From Halalkalibacter akibai JCM 9157 (GTDB lineage Bacteria; Bacillota; Bacilli; Bacillales; Bacillaceae_D): a stretch of 64,000 bases of DNA. The DNA is taken from contig NZ_BAUV01000007.1 in the NCBI RefSeq assembly GCF_000513135.1, positions 1-64,000 of the forward strand, in the 5' to 3' direction. The translations under genes and the position numbers were made by a program. Every line of letters begins with the position of its first letter. The stretch's first letter is position 1. This document shows positions 53,521 through 62,688 of the stretch, piece by piece. Below the pieces are notes generated by a model. The model was not told where the DNA came from. It ran no database searches and worked only from the letters and a program-made list of their open reading frames with translations.

Positions 53521-53721
53521 TTGGCAAACAACAATAGTAGCAATAAATTGCTAGTACCTGGAATCGAACAAGCTCTTGATCAAATGAAGTATGAAATTGC
53601 ACAAGAATTTGGGGTTCGCTTAGGTTCTGATGAAACTGCTCGCTCAAACGGATCAGTTGGTGGCGAAATTACGAAACGTCTAGTTCAACAAGCGGAACAA
53701 CAATTTAATGGCTTAAAATAA
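53521..53721 (+). CDS. alpha/beta-type small acid-soluble spore protein 2
   Basis: A 66-residue alpha/beta SASP nearly identical to the first copy, differing mainly at the ends ('[15 protein letters not shown]', '[17 protein letters not shown]'). TTG start with AGAGAGGTG upstream. DNA-binding spore protein cleaved by GPR at 'IAQEFGV'. The two copies flank the Asn-rich SASP gene, forming a compact spore-protein cluster of 2.7 kb interrupted by a minus-strand transporter pair. Confidence 0.97.
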   Translation: MANNNSSNKLLVPGIEQALDQMKYEIAQEFGVRLGSDETARSNGSVGGEITKRLVQQAEQQFNGLK

Positions 53722-53738
53722 TATAAACATGGAATATG

Positions 53739-53766
53739 GCTTGAGCCCAACTGGGCTCAAGCTGTT
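53739..53766 (+). terminator. intrinsic terminator after SASP 2
   Basis: Perfect stem GCTTGAGCCC / GGGCTCAAGC with a four-base loop, then TGTTTT. Confidence 0.85.
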
Positions 53767-53775
53767 TTAATGACT

Positions 53776-53799
53776 AAAAACCCCCGTTTAAGGGGGGTT
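53776..53799 (-). terminator. intrinsic terminator of the CBS gene (minus strand)
   Basis: Stem AACCCCC / GGGGGTT (53779-53785 with 53793-53799); on the minus strand it is followed by TTT. Confidence 0.8.
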
Positions 53800-53802
53800 C
53801 GA

Positions 53803-54234
53803 TTATAGTTGGTCGTGGTCTTTTTCTGAAATCTCCGATAGTGCTTCGCCGGCTTCATTCTCATATATGTTTTCAACAGCTAAATCGCCAATTGCAACCA
53901 TTCCGACGATTTGCCCGTTATCAACAACAGGTAGTCTGCGAATTTGATGTTGAGCCATTAAATTAGCCGCCTCATGGGGATCTGTTGATAATGAAGCTAC
54001 AGTAAGGTTAGTTGACATACACTCTTCGACAGCAACGTGTGTGTCTTGTCCACTCGCAGTTGAACGAAGTGTAATATCCCGGTCAGTAATAATTCCTACT
54101 AACTCACCATTTTTTACAACAGGGATAGAACCAATATCATGATTCTTCATAAGTGTAGCTGCTTCTTGAATAGATTGATCGGAATTGATAGTAATTACGT
54201 CTTTTGACATGATGTCGCTAATGTTTTGTGTCAT
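53803..54234 (-). CDS. CBS-pair domain protein (YhcV-like)
   Basis: A 143-residue two-CBS protein with 'VITINSDQSIQEAATLMKNH', 'IPVVKNGELVGIITDRDI' and 'LMAQHQIRRLPVVDNGQIVG', closely following what I remember of B. subtilis YhcV. It probably binds adenine nucleotides; no partner is known. ATG at 54234 is the start because AAAGGAGTG lies six bases upstream; an earlier in-frame ATG includes that site. Confidence 0.9.
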   Translation of the reverse strand: MTQNISDIMSKDVITINSDQSIQEAATLMKNHDIGSIPVVKNGELVGIITDRDITLRSTASGQDTHVAVEECMSTNLTVASLSTDPHEAANLMAQHQIRRLPVVDNGQIVGMVAIGDLAVENIYENEAGEALSEISEKDHDQL

Positions 54235-54344
54235 ATAGAACACTCCTTTCATAAAGAGTATTTCTTAACAGTCTTTATTTATTCATGAAGCAATAAATGC
54301 TACTATAGAGTAGAGAATTCTAATGTAGATCGGGGTATGGTTTA

Positions 54345-55538
54345 GTGACTAAGAAGTTATATTATGAAGATCCATATATTAAGACATTTTCAGCTATTAT
54401 ACTTAAGCAAGAACAAACAAATGAAGGCAACTGGTTTGTCATATTGAATCAGACTGCTTTTTATCCAACTGGAGGAGGACAACCTTATGATACTGGTACT
54501 TTGGCAGGCGTTCATGTAGTGGATGTCCAACAAGAAGAAGGTATCATCCGTCATTTTTTGAAAAGTCGTATTGATGTTGATGATCATACAGAAGTGGAAG
54601 GTGTTATTAATTGGAGTAGACGATTTGATCATATGCAGCAACACGCAGGTCAGCACCTTTTATCTGCTGCTTTTGCCGATCTTTTCGATTATGAAACGGT
54701 GAGCTTTCATTTAGGAAAAGAAACGTTAACTATTGATTTAGAAACTAAACAACTTACACAGGTAGAAGTAACTCAGGCTGAGGAATGGGTTAACGAGAAG
54801 ATCTTAAAAAATATCTCTATTGAGCCTAAATGGGTGAACCTAGAAGAAGCTCTTTCTTACTCACTTAGAAAGCAGCCTGTTGTGAAAGAGGATATTCGTC
54901 TTGTCATAATCCCAAACGTTGATTATAATGCTTGCGGTGGTACACATCCTTCTTCAACAGGGCAAATTAGAGCGGTTAAAATATTGTCTTGGGAGCAACA
55001 GAAAAATCGAATTCGAGTACATTTCATTTGTGGAGACCGTGTAATCTCGCTTTTTGAACGTAAACATACTGTATTACAAGAACTTGTGAGCTTAACCAGC
55101 TCTTCTGAATCCAATCTTCCCAACGCAGTTCGGAAATTAATTCAAAAAGACAAAGAACTCGAGAAACAAGTTGAATTATGGAATGATAAGCTACTTACAT
55201 ATGAAGCAAAAAAAATGTTAGAGAATAAAATGATTTTCAAGTTTTTTAAGAACAGACCAGTAAAAGAATTGCAAAAACTCGCGCAAATGATTGTCACTGA
55301 GTGTAAAGATGCTTGTGTTGTGTTAGTAGTCGAAAACGATAATCGAATTCAATTCGTCGCTTCAAAAGGCGACGGCTTACAGGTTGAAGTGAAAAAAGTT
55401 GTATTAGATGCATTACCTTTAATTAATGGTAAAGGTGGTGGAACTGACAAACTCATTCAAGGTGGGGGAGAAACGAAAATGACAGGGAAAGCTTTTTTAG
55501 AGTATTTGGAAAAAGAGGTGAGAAAAGCTTATAATTAA
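54345..55538 (+). CDS. alanyl-tRNA editing protein AlaX-L with DHHA1 domain
   Basis: A 397-residue protein: an AlaRS-like beta barrel ('NQTAFYPTGGGQPYDTG'), the editing zinc site HMQQHAGQH (about 95) and 'CGGTH' (about 195), a helical linker, and a C-terminal DHHA1 domain ending 'NGKGGGTDKLIQGGGE'. It hydrolyses Ser or Gly misloaded on tRNA-Ala. Start GTG with CGGGGTATGG upstream. It is a stand-alone gene. Confidence 0.93.
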   Translation: MTKKLYYEDPYIKTFSAIILKQEQTNEGNWFVILNQTAFYPTGGGQPYDTGTLAGVHVVDVQQEEGIIRHFLKSRIDVDDHTEVEGVINWSRRFDHMQQHAGQHLLSAAFADLFDYETVSFHLGKETLTIDLETKQLTQVEVTQAEEWVNEKILKNISIEPKWVNLEEALSYSLRKQPVVKEDIRLVIIPNVDYNACGGTHPSSTGQIRAVKILSWEQQKNRIRVHFICGDRVISLFERKHTVLQELVSLTSSSESNLPNAVRKLIQKDKELEKQVELWNDKLLTYEAKKMLENKMIFKFFKNRPVKELQKLAQMIVTECKDACVVLVVENDNRIQFVASKGDGLQVEVKKVVLDALPLINGKGGGTDKLIQGGGETKMTGKAFLEYLEKEVRKAYN

Positions 55539-55626
55539 TAGTATGAGTGACTGTTATAGATTGAAATCGTCTTAAAATCTACGGGAGCTTTTGTACAACC
55601 CGTGTCTTGTGTGGAGTGTGAGGTTT

Positions 55627-56307
55627 ATGAGATTTACGAAGAGCATTCCGAATATGTTTACACTCGGAAATCTTTATTGTGGTTTTTTATCAATTGGATA
55701 TGCGGCAAATGGACAATATAAAAATGCCGCTATTCTGATTTTAATTGGGATGATGTTAGATAGTATGGACGGACGGCTTGCTAGGATGTTAAAAGCTGAT
55801 AGCGCCTTAGGGAAAGAATTAGATTCACTTGCAGATATTGTTACGTTTGGGGTAGCTCCCTCTTTTCTCATTTATTATACATACTTTTATCAATTTGGGT
55901 TATTAGGATTACTTGTAGCTGGTTTGTTTCCATTATTTGGTGCATATAGACTAGCTCGATTTAATATTAGCTCACCCAAATCGTCGCTCAATTATTTTAT
56001 TGGAGTTCCCATTACGGCTGCAGGGGGAATCTTAGCTCTAATCACGTTATTTGGAGAATTAGTTCCAAATATCATTACAACGGTTCTCTTTACAGCTTTA
56101 TGCTTTTTAATGGTTAGTAAGGTGCGAATTCCCAGCTTAAAAGATGTTCCTCTCCCAAAATACGGTACAATTATAACTATTTTCTTAGGGTGTGCCCTTT
56201 ACATGGTTTATAGAGGAACATATGGAACCTTTCCTTACTTAATTTATATAGCAACCCCACTATATATTGCTTACTTAGCTTATTTGTTTGTTAAAAGGAA
56301 AAAATAA
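55627..56307 (+). CDS. pssA: CDP-diacylglycerol-serine O-phosphatidyltransferase
   Basis: A 226-residue integral membrane enzyme with the CDP-alcohol phosphotransferase motif DG-x2-AR-x8-G-x3-D-x3-D visible in 'MDGRLARML' and 'GKELDSLADIVTFG', and the PssA-type start 'SIPNMFTLGNLYCGFLSI'. It makes phosphatidylserine, the precursor of phosphatidylethanolamine. The ATG at 55627 fits the family start; GGAG and GAGG lie upstream. No psd gene is adjacent. Confidence 0.92.
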   Translation: MRFTKSIPNMFTLGNLYCGFLSIGYAANGQYKNAAILILIGMMLDSMDGRLARMLKADSALGKELDSLADIVTFGVAPSFLIYYTYFYQFGLLGLLVAGLFPLFGAYRLARFNISSPKSSLNYFIGVPITAAGGILALITLFGELVPNIITTVLFTALCFLMVSKVRIPSLKDVPLPKYGTIITIFLGCALYMVYRGTYGTFPYLIYIATPLYIAYLAYLFVKRKK

Positions 56308-56309
56308 GT

Positions 56310-56344
56310 GAAGGGCTTGAATGAATCAATCATTCAAGCCCTTC
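56310..56344. terminator. bidirectional terminator
   Basis: Perfect 15-bp stem GAAGGGCTTGAATGA / TCATTCAAGCCCTTC with a five-base loop, between pssA and the convergent permease. Confidence 0.88.
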
Positions 56345-56349
56345 ATTCA

Positions 56350-57776
56350 TTAAAATAATAATAATCCAACTATCGTTGTCAAAGTTAATGCAATAATTAC
56401 GGGTAGAAAGCTTTTCCTTACTAAATCAATGACAGATATTTTTGCGAAACCTGCAATAGCTATAATTGGAGACCAAGCGACAAGTGTACCTCCACCTACC
56501 AAATAGCACCCATTTGTCCAATTGCAGCAAGGGTAGTGGGGTCAATACCAGCAGAATGAGCCATGGCTTCTGATAGTGAACCGATTAGAGGAAGAGCAGA
56601 AAACCCTGATCCATCTAGACCGGATATCATACCTAGAATTAAAATCCCGAAACCAGTAATAAACGCATGGTCTGGAATTGCATGCTGACTAGCTTGAACG
56701 AGATCAAATAAAAAGCCAGGAGCTTGATCGGCGTTTTCAATTCCTAGTATCTTGGCCGAAAAACTGTCACTTCCTATAAAGAAAAACCCTGCAATAGGTA
56801 TAACTAGCCCCATTACCTTAAACGAATAGACGAAACCATTGACCAAGTAGTTACTAACTTCCTTCAACGTTTCACGATAATTTCTTGAAATAGAAATAGC
56901 CATTAAGAGCAGAATGGCGGTGCCTCCGATAATGGATGCGCCAGCACCATCTTCAATAGATGGAAGTAGGTTGGAGAAAGTTGAAACAATGACATAAGCA
57001 ACAATAATTAAAAAAGTCGTAGGAACAAGAATAGCAAATACAGTGCTTGATTTACTTTTCTTGACGACCAGCTCATCTGAACTTATTTTTAAATTATTAT
57101 TTCCGTTATTTTCCCATTCGGTCACATTCTTTTGAGAAGGCTTAATGATTTTCTTTCGAATTGACATATAAGCAATTGAAAGAGCGATAATACCCGTGAT
57201 GATTGACAAAACAAGGGCACGATCTGCTAATAGACCAGCATCAATAGACGATGTTGATGCAGTAAGAGCAGGAGCTACCTGAAGAACGTAATCGGAGGAC
57301 AACGCCATTCCGTGTCCAGCAAGTGAAATAGCTACCGCTGCACCAATCGGTGGCAAACCGGCTTTAATTGCAACTGGAATTAATAATGCCCCAATTAGCG
57401 GAACCGAAGGAGCTGGCCAAAAGAACAATGACATGGCGTACGTAATACATACTAAAATCCAAAATGACCAATGTCCGTTTTTCATAACCTTCAAAAAAGG
57501 AGACACCATTTGCTCATCTGCTCCTATGGACTTCAACGATTGCAACAGGGCTGTCATAATGGCGATTATTAAGAAAATGTGAAATAATTCTCCTGCTGCA
57601 GTTAAACTGGCATTAAAAATAACTTGTATCCCATTTAGAAATGAACCATCGTATGCCCAACCGATTATAAAGCTCATTAAAAGAGCTGGAACGACTACGT
57701 TCTGTCTAAAAAGCATTGTAACAATAATGATAAGTGTGCCTACTAAATAAAGCCAATGTGCTAATGTTAAATCCAT
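56350..57776 (-). pseudogene. frameshifted paralogue of the permease at 126-1547
   Basis: The first 426 codons (57776 down to 56499) closely match the window's first gene and stop at TAG just after 'LAAIGQMGAIW'. The other frame then continues with the missing C-terminus, 'VGGGTLVAWSPIIAIAGFAK' and onward to a TAA at 56350, exactly where the intact paralogue ends. Adding one base in TGG-TAG (TGGGTAG, as in the paralogue) restores 475 codons. It is therefore a one-base deletion near 56499, either mutation or sequencing error. AAAGGAG precedes the ATG. The truncated product would lack the last two membrane segments. Confidence 0.88.
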
Positions 57777-57930
57777 TTTTCTAATCTCCTTTTTGGGATT
57801 TTAGAAGAAGCTACAATTAGGCTATGTCATTAGGCGATATTTGTGATTAGTTAGTGAATTAAAGGATTTGATTGGTTAAATTTTTACTCAATGATGCACA
57901 CTAAGGAAAAAGGATGGAGTTGAGTCTTAC

Positions 57931-58260
57931 ATGTTTTTTAATGGAGTGAATGGTACTTCAAGTAATGGTAACGGAGCGTCTACTGGAGGAGCAGGAATCT
58001 TTACCTTTGGCATTTTCGATGGAGATCATGAACAAGTTAAGGAAGCTCATGACGCATACGATTTATATGTAAATGGCGAGTACGTAGGAAAAAAAGTGTT
58101 ACTCACTCAAACAGAAAAAGTAAATGACGTCATCGACTTTCTAAAAGTTCAAGGTGTACAAGATGTGTCCGCTGAATTAACTGGAGATCATTATTTGATC
58201 CAAACGAACGATTCTGGACACGTAAAAGATATCTTAAACACCTATTTAAACAACCGGTAA
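57931..58260 (+). CDS. uncharacterised 109-residue protein
   Basis: I do not recognise this protein. Residues 1-30 are low-complexity Gly/Asn/Ser/Thr ('NGVNGTSSNGNGASTGGAGI'); the rest is a small acidic alpha/beta domain ('AYDLYVNGEYVGKKVLL', 'VIDFLKVQGVQDVSAELTGD', 'HYLIQTND'). The start ATG has GGAG eleven bases upstream. A clear terminator follows, supporting a real gene. Confidence 0.7.
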   Translation: MFFNGVNGTSSNGNGASTGGAGIFTFGIFDGDHEQVKEAHDAYDLYVNGEYVGKKVLLTQTEKVNDVIDFLKVQGVQDVSAELTGDHYLIQTNDSGHVKDILNTYLNNR

Positions 58261-58265
58261 GACAT

Positions 58266-58310
58266 AGGGTGTCTAAGGTCAAATGATCTTCCTCGGACAC
58301 CCTTTTTTTC
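58266..58310 (+). terminator. intrinsic terminator
   Basis: Stem AGGGTGTC / GACACCCT (58266-58273 with 58296-58303) followed by T6. Confidence 0.85.
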
Positions 58311-58438
58311 ATTTTTAGACACGAAATTATATTTACTTAGTTTACAACGTTGTTATTTTTGGGTTTTTGATTTAATATTATATATTAACAATTAGTTCAA
58401 AAGAGAGAGAATAGAAAGAAGGGATTACTGGAGAAAAC

Positions 58439-59764
58439 ATAGGTGCTTTATCTAATAAGAAAATTCTTACGTTCTTTGTTCCGCTTGGTTTATCAGCTAT
58501 TTTGGTAACTCTCTCCCATATCATCATTAATGGAACATTAACTAGGGGAGAGAACGCTGAAGTTATTATAGCCAGCTATGTAGTAGCTATGAGTTTATTT
58601 TCCATTATTGAACGATTAGGTGTGTTATTACGAAATGCTTGTTCGGCTTTAGTACGAGACAAAGTTTCCTTTAAAGCCATGTCAACAGTTGCTATTTTTA
58701 TTGTTACGATTTTAATGATTATATCTTCTATTATTGCTTATTCACCTATTGGATGGTGGATTTTCTCTTATGTTTTTGGGGCAGATCCTAATATGATTGA
58801 GCAAATTGTGGAAGTATATCAAATCTTAATCCTTGTCTCTTTGTTCTCTGCCATTCGCTGCTTATTTCAAGGTGTAATTATTTTAAACCGACAAACGAAA
58901 TGGCTAACGATTGGTATGATCATTAGACTTATAGCGATGTATCTCTTATCCTTACTTTTTATCCACACAGGAAATATTAATGCAAAAACGGGAGCTTATA
59001 TCTTCTTAGCAGGGATGATGGTGGAGAGCTTGGTAAGCTATCTAGAAGGCCGAATTCTTGTAAAGAAGATGGTTGAAAAAGATGAAGACCATCAAATAAC
59101 AACGAAAGCTCAAATTTTCCGTTTTTACAATCCACTTATTTTATCGTCACTGATTATTGTTATGGTCGGACCAGTGATCAATGTCTTTTTAGGGAAAACT
59201 TCGGAAATCGAATTAGCTATCTCCTCTTATGCGATCGCATTAAGTATTACACATTTATTTCTAAGTTTCTTTAGTTATACTCACCAAATTGTCCTGACTT
59301 TTTACAAAAATCATGCTAGAGAAGTAAAAAAGTTTACGTTTATGATTGGTTTTATTCCAGCTTTAATTTTAGCTGTTTTTTGTTTTACTCCAATTGGGGC
59401 TTGGTTCATTGAACATGTTCTTGGAGCCAATGAGCGTTTAGTGACAGCGAGCTTAGATAGTTTAAAAGTATTTATGCTTATGGTTTTGGTTTTTCCTTTT
59501 GTAGATTTTTGTAATGGTTTGTTAATGTTACGAAGTGAAACAAGAACGATGGTCTTCTCTCAATCTGCCAATCTAGTGTTTACGTTTGTCGTTGTCGCAG
59601 TATTAGCTACTGTGATGCCGTCTTGGAATGGGATGATAGGGGCACTGGCACAATCGGTTGGTATGGTAGCAGAATTAACAGTATTACTTGCGATCTTATT
59701 AAAGGGTAGAGCAAAACTGAGGTATACTCACTATAAAGAGAAGAAGCTAGGTCAAACAGTTTAA
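58439..59764 (+). CDS. MATE/MOP-type multi-spanning flippase, non-canonical start
   Basis: A MATE-like protein of about 441 residues and 12 membrane segments, with two related halves starting 'KKILTFFVPLGLSAILVTLS' and 'IFRFYNPLILSSLIIVMV' (about 222). It may export drugs or flip an envelope lipid; the function is unknown. No ATG, GTG or TTG exists at the expected N-terminus. The best Shine-Dalgarno (CTGGAG, 58428-58433) is followed after five bases by ATA (58439), giving (M)GALSNKKIL; the first ordinary start, TTG at 58502, would cut into the first membrane segment. Either ATA is used or an ATG has mutated. Confidence 0.75.
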   Translation: MGALSNKKILTFFVPLGLSAILVTLSHIIINGTLTRGENAEVIIASYVVAMSLFSIIERLGVLLRNACSALVRDKVSFKAMSTVAIFIVTILMIISSIIAYSPIGWWIFSYVFGADPNMIEQIVEVYQILILVSLFSAIRCLFQGVIILNRQTKWLTIGMIIRLIAMYLLSLLFIHTGNINAKTGAYIFLAGMMVESLVSYLEGRILVKKMVEKDEDHQITTKAQIFRFYNPLILSSLIIVMVGPVINVFLGKTSEIELAISSYAIALSITHLFLSFFSYTHQIVLTFYKNHAREVKKFTFMIGFIPALILAVFCFTPIGAWFIEHVLGANERLVTASLDSLKVFMLMVLVFPFVDFCNGLLMLRSETRTMVFSQSANLVFTFVVVAVLATVMPSWNGMIGALAQSVGMVAELTVLLAILLKGRAKLRYTHYKEKKLGQTV

Positions 59765-59885
59765 ATAAAAGGCTGTGTAATGATTGTTAAGTGGGAAGTA
59801 ATTTCCATTAAGTGAAGTTGCTCGAGCAGTAGAACATACATCGTCCTACCTATAAAATCGATATGATAAAAAGCAAATTAATAAG

Positions 59886-59925
59886 AGTGTTTCAAGAGAT
59901 GTCCTACTTGAAACACTTCTTTTTT
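59886..59925 (+). terminator. intrinsic terminator
   Basis: Stem AGTGTTTCAAG / CTTGAAACACT (59886-59896 with 59907-59917) followed by T-rich sequence. Confidence 0.87.
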
Positions 59926-60004
59926 TGTTCTCCTTGAATAATCGGTGGTATAATACGTAGGTTATTTCGATTTTTTTATGAATTAGATTGAAAAGGTGAT
60001 TAAA

Positions 60005-61060
60005 ATGGATTTTGCGATACAATATTTATCTTTTTTTGTTGTACAAATTGATGGACAAGGTGAACAAGCAGATAAAGCCTATAAACACTATCAAACATTA
60101 GATGAAGCAAATTATTTAGAGAGCGCATTAAAGGATTTTTTGGATGGCGAATTAATGAAAGTAGTCAAACGGAAAGTAGAAAGAAATCCAAAATCAGAGC
60201 AAGTGCCAACGAAGATTGGAAGATTCATTGTCGAACCAGGCTATAACTTGGATACTAATCCTAACTATAATATGTTTCATCGTATTCGCTCAGCTGAGTC
60301 AGCAGATGATTTCAAAAAAAACAGTGAAGAACTTGTCCGTGCTTATATGGACACAAGTGCAATTCGTGGTGGAGCGGTTTTAGTATTACGTGCCAAATTC
60401 AATAAATACTTTGATGAGCCATTTGTTTTCGTATTAAAATGCGATTTTGAACAAAAAGTCGCTACCATAACAGATGAAAAAACGATGATCCGCCAAGTAG
60501 AACGCGCAATTACAACGAAAAATATGAAGTCTATTCAATACCCGTACATGCCGGAAGAGGGTATGCTTGAAGAGTGGGAACTGAAAATTCACCAATCCTC
60601 CCATGCGAGATACTTTGAAGACTTCTTGAAATTTGTAGAATACCATCAATCAATGCCTGAAATAGTAAAAACTCAAGTCATCCAAATGGCACAGCAGCAT
60701 ATTGCTGAAACGTATCACGAGGAGAGTCCTGAGCGTCAGCAAGAGGAAGAATACATTGAAGCATGGTCGAATACACCTGTTCGCGAGATGCAGGAAAAGT
60801 GGACACCTGAGCAGGTGGTGGAAGCTTCTGCACCAATCATTGAGCATCAGCCAGAGATTCCGTTGAAATTGAAGCTTGACCATATTGATGTAAAGGCGAT
60901 GTTATCGGACTTTGGTGAATCACTTCATATTGCAAAGGTAAACGGAAGATATGTGATTGTCATTGAAGGAGATGCGTTCACGTTTGAGAAGGGGGTTTCG
61001 CCGGTGGAGTTTTTAAAGCCAGAACCATTAGATGAGGTATTAAAGAAGATTGGAAACTAA
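60005..61060 (+). CDS. DUF3900-family protein
   Basis: A 351-residue soluble protein matching the Bacillus-specific DUF3900 group as I remember it: 'DFAIQYLSFFVVQIDGQGEQ', 'PTKIGRFIVEPGYNLDTNPN', 'FDEPFVFVLKCDFEQKVATI' and 'MKSIQYPYMPEEGM'. No function is known. ATG at 60005 lies eight bases after AAAAGG; a GTG three codons earlier sits in the site. Single gene with a terminator. Confidence 0.85.
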   Translation: MDFAIQYLSFFVVQIDGQGEQADKAYKHYQTLDEANYLESALKDFLDGELMKVVKRKVERNPKSEQVPTKIGRFIVEPGYNLDTNPNYNMFHRIRSAESADDFKKNSEELVRAYMDTSAIRGGAVLVLRAKFNKYFDEPFVFVLKCDFEQKVATITDEKTMIRQVERAITTKNMKSIQYPYMPEEGMLEEWELKIHQSSHARYFEDFLKFVEYHQSMPEIVKTQVIQMAQQHIAETYHEESPERQQEEEYIEAWSNTPVREMQEKWTPEQVVEASAPIIEHQPEIPLKLKLDHIDVKAMLSDFGESLHIAKVNGRYVIVIEGDAFTFEKGVSPVEFLKPEPLDEVLKKIGN

Positions 61061-61089
61061 AAAAGCTCTATAGATATTAAGATAAAGGA

Positions 61090-61130
61090 AAGCAAGCCTC
61101 TACGAATATAGGTAGATGTTTGCTTTTTTT
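61090..61130 (+). terminator. intrinsic terminator after DUF3900 gene
   Basis: Imperfect stem AAGCAAGCCTCTAC / GTAGATGTTTGCTT followed by T5. Confidence 0.8.
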
Positions 61131-61252
61131 GACTAAGTAGGTTTTTTCCTTTAGTCAATTCTCTAATTTTATTAGCCTTATGATATTCATCTATACGAGG
61201 TTGTCCCTCCCTTCATATGATAAAGAAAAATGAAAATTTGGGAGGGAAACAT

Positions 61253-61453
61253 ATGAAAAAATACGGTCATTACACTGGTATACAAAACATGAAAATTACA
61301 AACATCTCCCACGGTGCATCCATTAATTATGGTCCTACTATTCACAAAGGGCACCAGGCTAATCAAAAGATTGATGCTGGTGAAATTGTAATAGGAGATG
61401 AAATTAATATCGGCTGTCCAGCAGAAGAAGATGAAGACGAAGAAAATAAGTAA
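61253..61453 (+). CDS. GerPA/GerPF-family spore germination protein
   Basis: A 66-residue protein with the family core 'MKITNISHGASINYGPTIHK', then 'IDAGEIVIGDEINIG', and an acidic tail 'EEDEDEENK'. GerP proteins sit in the inner coat and let germinants pass to the receptors. This is a solitary gene rather than a gerPABCDEF operon, similar to stray gerPF/YpzD genes. GGGAGGG lies six bases before the ATG at 61253. Confidence 0.82.
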   Translation: MKKYGHYTGIQNMKITNISHGASINYGPTIHKGHQANQKIDAGEIVIGDEINIGCPAEEDEDEENK

Positions 61454-61500
61454 GACCATTCTTACTTTCTATTCAAACGTTTAATGTTAAGGGTAAACTA

Positions 61501-61959
61501 TTATTTAACTATTAAATTCCAGAGCGGTTTAACTTGTTGATAAAGACTCATCGCTTGTTGAAAGCCCCCACCCATTTTTTTGAAATCAAGACTGCCGTCC
61601 GTCAACCAAGATTGAGGATTAGAAGTAGGCGGTTGCGGATACGTATCGATTTGGTTAGGGTTAGCAGCTTGTTGAACATGCTGTGGGGATTGCCCTTGCG
61701 GATTCCCTTGAAAGAAATGGCTTGAAAAAGGATTCTGCATTTGTAAAACATTTGGATTCATAAAGCCACTTGTGAATGGATTATCCATCTGAAAAGGTGG
61801 TACTTGCTGATTAGAATGTGGTTGGAAAGGAGGGTGCTGTTTGAAAAAATTCTTGAAAAAAGGTTTATTTAAAGGTAATTGTTGAAAACCGTATTCAAAA
61901 GGGTTAAATCCCATTGCGGTAGGTGGCTTTGTAAATGGGTGATTACGTTGTGAGAACAT
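61501..61959 (-). CDS. YppG-like Pro/Gln/Asn-rich protein
   Basis: A 152-residue protein, low-complexity and rich in Pro, Gln, Asn and Phe for its first 120 residues, ending in a folded-looking tail 'GSLDFKKMGGGFQQAMSLYQ' + 'QVKPLW' that matches the YppG C-terminal signature as I recall it. YppG is a small spore-coat-associated protein in B. subtilis. ATG behind GGAGGAG. It is divergent from the Hsp20 gene. Confidence 0.72.
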   Translation of the reverse strand: MFSQRNHPFTKPPTAMGFNPFEYGFQQLPLNKPFFKNFFKQHPPFQPHSNQQVPPFQMDNPFTSGFMNPNVLQMQNPFSSHFFQGNPQGQSPQHVQQAANPNQIDTYPQPPTSNPQSWLTDGSLDFKKMGGGFQQAMSLYQQVKPLWNLIVK

Positions 61960-62110
61960 GTTAACTCCTCCAATTTATATCATTAACACAATGTATGTTC
62001 ACTTTAGAAAAATGACAGGGCTAATGACTAAAATTAGAGCTTATAAAATTGTCACCGGAACCTAGAAACTCTCATAAAATTTTATAAGAAGATTTATGGG
62101 AGGGGTTACT

Positions 62111-62557
62111 TTGAACAAGTATTGGCCAAACAATTGGAAAAAATCATTACCGAATTTCCTTGGAGAAGATTTCTTTGCAAGCTTTGAGAATATGGATATA
62201 GAAGGTAGTAGTACAAATACAAGTATCAATATGAATATGTATGAGTCAGGTCATGAATTATTGTGTATTTTCACATTGCCAGGCTTAAAGCTAGAAGATG
62301 TTGATATTTATGTATACGAAAAAACACTTGAGGTAAGTGGAACGATGCACATTGATTACAATGGTTTTAGGCTACTTCATCAAGAAATTTATCAAGGGCC
62401 AGTTAAAAGAACAGTAGAATTGCCATTTGCTGTGAGAGATGATAAAGTAGAAGCTTTTTTTAAAGGTGGGAATCTTTTTATCCATTTATTTCGACTTATT
62501 CGACCAGAACAATCAAAAAACAAAGTTGTTGTACAAAATCTAGATAAGACCAGTTAA
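62111..62557 (+). CDS. Hsp20/alpha-crystallin-like protein
   Basis: A 148-residue small heat-shock-fold protein: 'ELLCIFTLPGLKLEDVDIYV', 'KTLEVSGTM', 'TVELPFAVRDDKVEAFFKGG', 'LFIHLFR'. The alpha-crystallin domain spans about 45-140; the usual IXI tail is weak. Spore-coat relatives (CotM, CotP) have the same form. TTG at 62111 follows GGGAGGGG by five bases and is preferred to the ATG that overlaps that site. Confidence 0.85.
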   Translation: MNKYWPNNWKKSLPNFLGEDFFASFENMDIEGSSTNTSINMNMYESGHELLCIFTLPGLKLEDVDIYVYEKTLEVSGTMHIDYNGFRLLHQEIYQGPVKRTVELPFAVRDDKVEAFFKGGNLFIHLFRLIRPEQSKNKVVVQNLDKTS

Positions 62558-62579
62558 AAATAAAACTGGTCTCTTTTTT
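62547..62579 (+). terminator. intrinsic terminator after hsp20-like gene
   Basis: Stem AGACCAGTT / AACTGGTCT (62547-62555 with 62564-62572) followed by T6; the 5' arm is inside the end of the gene. Confidence 0.87.
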
Positions 62580-62688
62580 CATATAGGTCTATGGACAAAA
62601 TGATTGAAATATACATAATGCGGGATGGTCTAAATGTCGTGTTTTAGTGAAAGTAACATCCTAGACAAACAGAAATGAGGTGGTTTTA

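Noticed and set aside
62558-62688. ykkC-type guanidine riboswitch before the ureohydrolase
   Set aside because: I looked for the guanidine-I and -III landmarks and did not find them; only a weak GGATG...CATCC pairing is present.
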